Positions 62,267 to 64,000 of a DNA stretch of 64,000 bases are shown one piece after another (within the stretch, counting starts at the first letter, position 1; the number at the start of each line of letters is the position of its first letter). Below the pieces are notes generated by a model, which saw nothing but the letters and a program-made list of their open reading frames with translations, ran no database searches and had not been told where the DNA came from. Source of the stretch: Phenylobacterium sp. J367 (lineage in GTDB: Bacteria > Pseudomonadota > Alphaproteobacteria > Caulobacterales > Caulobacteraceae); assembly GCF_024699985.1 (NCBI RefSeq), contig NZ_JAJONA010000001.1, positions 2,418,001 through 2,482,000 on the forward strand, given 5' to 3'. Both the position numbers and the translations under genes were made by a program.

Positions 62267-62791
62267 ATGCGGAAGGTCGCGATCCTGCTGCGCGCCATCA
62301 ACGTCGCCGGCGGCAAGCTGCTGATGAGCGACCTGAAGCGGGTGCTGGCCGGGCTGGGCTACGCGGACCCGCAGACCCTGCTGGCCAGCGGCAATGCGGT
62401 GGTGGCGACAGCCAAGCCGGCCGACCAGGTCGAGGCCGAGGTGAAGGCGGCGCTGGCGGCCGAGCTCGGCCTGAGGACCGAGGTCTTCGTGCGCGACCAT
62501 GCGGGGCTGAAGGCGGCGATGGACGGCAACCCGTTCGGCAAGTTCGCCGCCGAGCACCCCAGCAGGACGATGGTGGTGTTCCTCGATGGCGCGCCGCCCG
62601 AGGACCTGTCGGCGCTGACCCGGTGGGCGACGGCGGGGGAGGAGGTCGCGGCCGGCCCGCGCTGCCTCTACATCACCTATCCGAACGGGGCGGGGCGCTC
62701 GAAGCTGGCCAATGCGAAGGGCGACGCGGCCAAGGGCACGGCCCGCAACTGGAACACCGTGGGCAAGCTGCTGGCGCTGACGGCGGAGTAG
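62267..62791 (+). CDS. DUF1697 family protein
   Basis: 174 residues: ILLRAINVAGGKLLMSDLKR, TLLASGNAVVATAKPADQVE, RTEVFVRDHAGLKAAMDGNP and RSKLANAKGDAAKGTARNWN, where the C-terminal RNWNTV motif is diagnostic of DUF1697. The function is unknown. Intact; same strand as the upstream GST. Confidence 0.88.
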   Translation: MRKVAILLRAINVAGGKLLMSDLKRVLAGLGYADPQTLLASGNAVVATAKPADQVEAEVKAALAAELGLRTEVFVRDHAGLKAAMDGNPFGKFAAEHPSRTMVVFLDGAPPEDLSALTRWATAGEEVAAGPRCLYITYPNGAGRSKLANAKGDAAKGTARNWNTVGKLLALTAE

Positions 62792-62873
62792 GCCGGTCCG
62801 AGAGCCAGATCAGGAACCCCGGCGGAGGGTTCGGCCTTTGATGGCCGAGACCAGTCCCCAGGGAGAACCGTCC

Positions 62874-63167
62874 ATGAAGCTCACGATCGTCGCCGCGTCC
62901 GCGCTGGCCGCCCTGTCGCTCGCCGCCTGCGAGGGGGCCACCGGCACCGCGCCGCAGGACAGCGCCGTCGCCGCCGCCATGCCCGACACCGAGGCGCCCA
63001 AGTCCGACAACATGGCGCTGACCACCCCCGACGCCGGCGCCACGGGCCGGGTGCCCGCCGACGGCTCCCCGCCGCCGGTCTCGCCGACGCCGCCGCAAGG
63101 CACGGCCGGCGGCTCGCCGGGCGTGGTCGGAGCCCCGTCGACCGAGAACCCGTCGCTGAAGAACTAG
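62874..63167 (+). CDS. Small Pro/Ala-rich lipoprotein
   Basis: 97 residues. MKLTIVAASALAALSLAACE is a lipoprotein signal with lipobox LAAC. The remainder is low-complexity and acidic to neutral (TGTAPQDSAVAAAMPDTEAP; RVPADGSPPPVSPTPPQGTA). The start at 62874 is preferred to 62838 because it begins the signal peptide. Unknown function. Confidence 0.7.
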   Translation: MKLTIVAASALAALSLAACEGATGTAPQDSAVAAAMPDTEAPKSDNMALTTPDAGATGRVPADGSPPPVSPTPPQGTAGGSPGVVGAPSTENPSLKN

Positions 63168-63253
63168 CCTCCGGCCCCAGCGCTCCGGACACGTTGTAAG
63201 CGGTCCGCGCCTCTGTCAGGGTGCGGCGCGAACGTGGTTCGGGGAACGGGGCG

Positions 63254-64000
63254 ATGGAGGGCGAAGCCCCGGCGGCTCAGCGCTACCGGGCGTTCATCAG
63301 CTACAGCCACCGCGATGCGGCCTTCGGCCGGCGGCTCCACCGCCGGCTGGAGGGCTATCGGCTGCCGAGGCGGCTGGCCGGTCGCGCCACGCCGCGCGGC
63401 CCGGCGCCGGCCAGGCTGTCGCCCATCTTCCGCGACCGCGAGGAGCTGTCGGCGGCGCATGATCTGACGGCGGAGGTGCGCCAGGCGCTGGCCCAGTCCG
63501 GCGCCCTGATCGTCGTCTGCTCGCCGAACGCCGCCGGCTCGCCCTGGGTCGCGCGCGAGGTGGAGCTGTTCCGCGAACTCCATCCCGACCGGCCGATCCT
63601 GGCCGCCCTGATCGACGGCGAGCCTTCGCAGGCCTTCTGCCCGCCGCTTCGGGCCGGCGGGGCCGAGCCGCTGGCCGCCGACTTCCGGCCGGGCCAGGAC
63701 GGTGCGCGGCTGGCGCTCCTGAAGCTGGTGGCCGGCGTGGCGGGCGTCGGGCTCGACGAACTGGTGCAGCGCGACGCCCAGCGGCGGCTGCGCGGCGTGA
63801 TGGCCGTCACGGGCGGGGCGCTGGCCGCGACGCTAGCGATGGGCGTGCTCACGGCCATTGCCCTGGACGCCCGGCGCGACGCCGAGCGCCAGCGCGCCGA
63901 AGCGGAGGCGCTCGTGGAGTTCATGCTGACCGACCTGCGCGACCGCCTGGAGGGCGTGGGCCGGCTGGACGTGCTGACCGCCGTGAACCGCCAGGCGCTG
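63254..64000 (+). CDS. TIR-domain protein with membrane segment (partial, runs off the window)
   Basis: 249 residues visible, no stop before the end. The TIR domain starts RYRAFISYSHRDAAFGRRLH and continues with IFRDREELSAAHDLTAEVRQ (the conserved Glu region), SGALIVVCSPNAAGSPWVAR and EVELFRELHPDRPILAALID. A membrane helix follows at about 190-210 (VMAVTGGALAATLAMGVLTA), then a charged helix and VEFMLTDLRDRLEGVGRLDV, a linker that precedes TPR repeats in related proteins. TIR domains may cleave NAD or act in signalling; which applies is not shown. No partner is visible because the window ends. Confidence 0.85.
   Translation, partial: MEGEAPAAQRYRAFISYSHRDAAFGRRLHRRLEGYRLPRRLAGRATPRGPAPARLSPIFRDREELSAAHDLTAEVRQALAQSGALIVVCSPNAAGSPWVAREVELFRELHPDRPILAALIDGEPSQAFCPPLRAGGAEPLAADFRPGQDGARLALLKLVAGVAGVGLDELVQRDAQRRLRGVMAVTGGALAATLAMGVLTAIALDARRDAERQRAEAEALVEFMLTDLRDRLEGVGRLDVLTAVNRQAL

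Overview
The window is very GC-rich, densely packed DNA. It reads as an alphaproteobacterial chromosome, most likely Caulobacteraceae (Caulobacter/Phenylobacterium group). That assignment is inferred from gene content: an ATPase inhibitor subunit zeta (DUF1476), a chemoreceptor ending in NWEEF, HWE-family histidine kinases, three spinster-type MFS transporters, S46 and tricorn-like peptidases, and dispersed GGATCCCGGC/GCCGGGATGA hairpin repeats. No rRNA, tRNA or CRISPR array was seen.

Layout. 1-10.9 kb: the 3' end of a small gene plus a composite inverted-repeat element, an S46 peptidase, cold-shock protein, infA, a KdpE/KdpD-like two-component pair, a three-repeat protein, a lipoprotein, an SDR, an ACT-domain protein and a duplicated-HTH regulator, then a second inverted copy of the composite element beside a paralogue of the small gene. 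11.8-15.7 kb: FkbM-type methyltransferase, plsY, an AT-rich island with one DUF4062-type gene, and rpsD. 15.8-24.4 kb: small lipoprotein, NTase-like protein, thioesterase, grxD-bolA, LysE exporter, serine hydrolase, CinA-like amidase, a LysR/SnoaL/SDR divergon, DUF1801, S41 peptidase. 24.6-41.2 kb: HWE kinase with an unusual tail, membrane protein, oxidoreductase, D-amino-acid PLP enzyme, purL, tricorn-like protease, serine hydrolase, chemoreceptor, DUF885 protein. 41.2-64 kb: three MFS transporters, DEAD-box helicase, CocE hydrolase, purQ-lipoprotein-purS-purC, zeta subunit, aldehyde dehydrogenase, second HWE kinase, purB, two GSTs, kelch protein, small lipoproteins and a TIR-domain protein cut by the window end.

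How genes work together. purC, purS, purQ, purL and purB supply consecutive de novo purine steps, with purC/S/Q in an overlapping operon and purL and purB elsewhere in the window. bolA and grxD are probable iron-sulfur partners. The kinases, KdpDE and the chemoreceptor provide sensing; peptidases, serine hydrolases and transporters suggest a scavenging heterotroph.

Sequence quality. About 44 single-base frame changes break roughly 31 genes, including rpsD, plsY, purL, purC and purB. Many lie in G/C runs and about three quarters look like one extra base. I treat them as probable sequencing or assembly errors and give each gene as one reconstructed unit. The best candidates for unusual biology are the DUF4062 island, the paired composite element with its neighbouring paralogues, and the TIR protein at the right edge.
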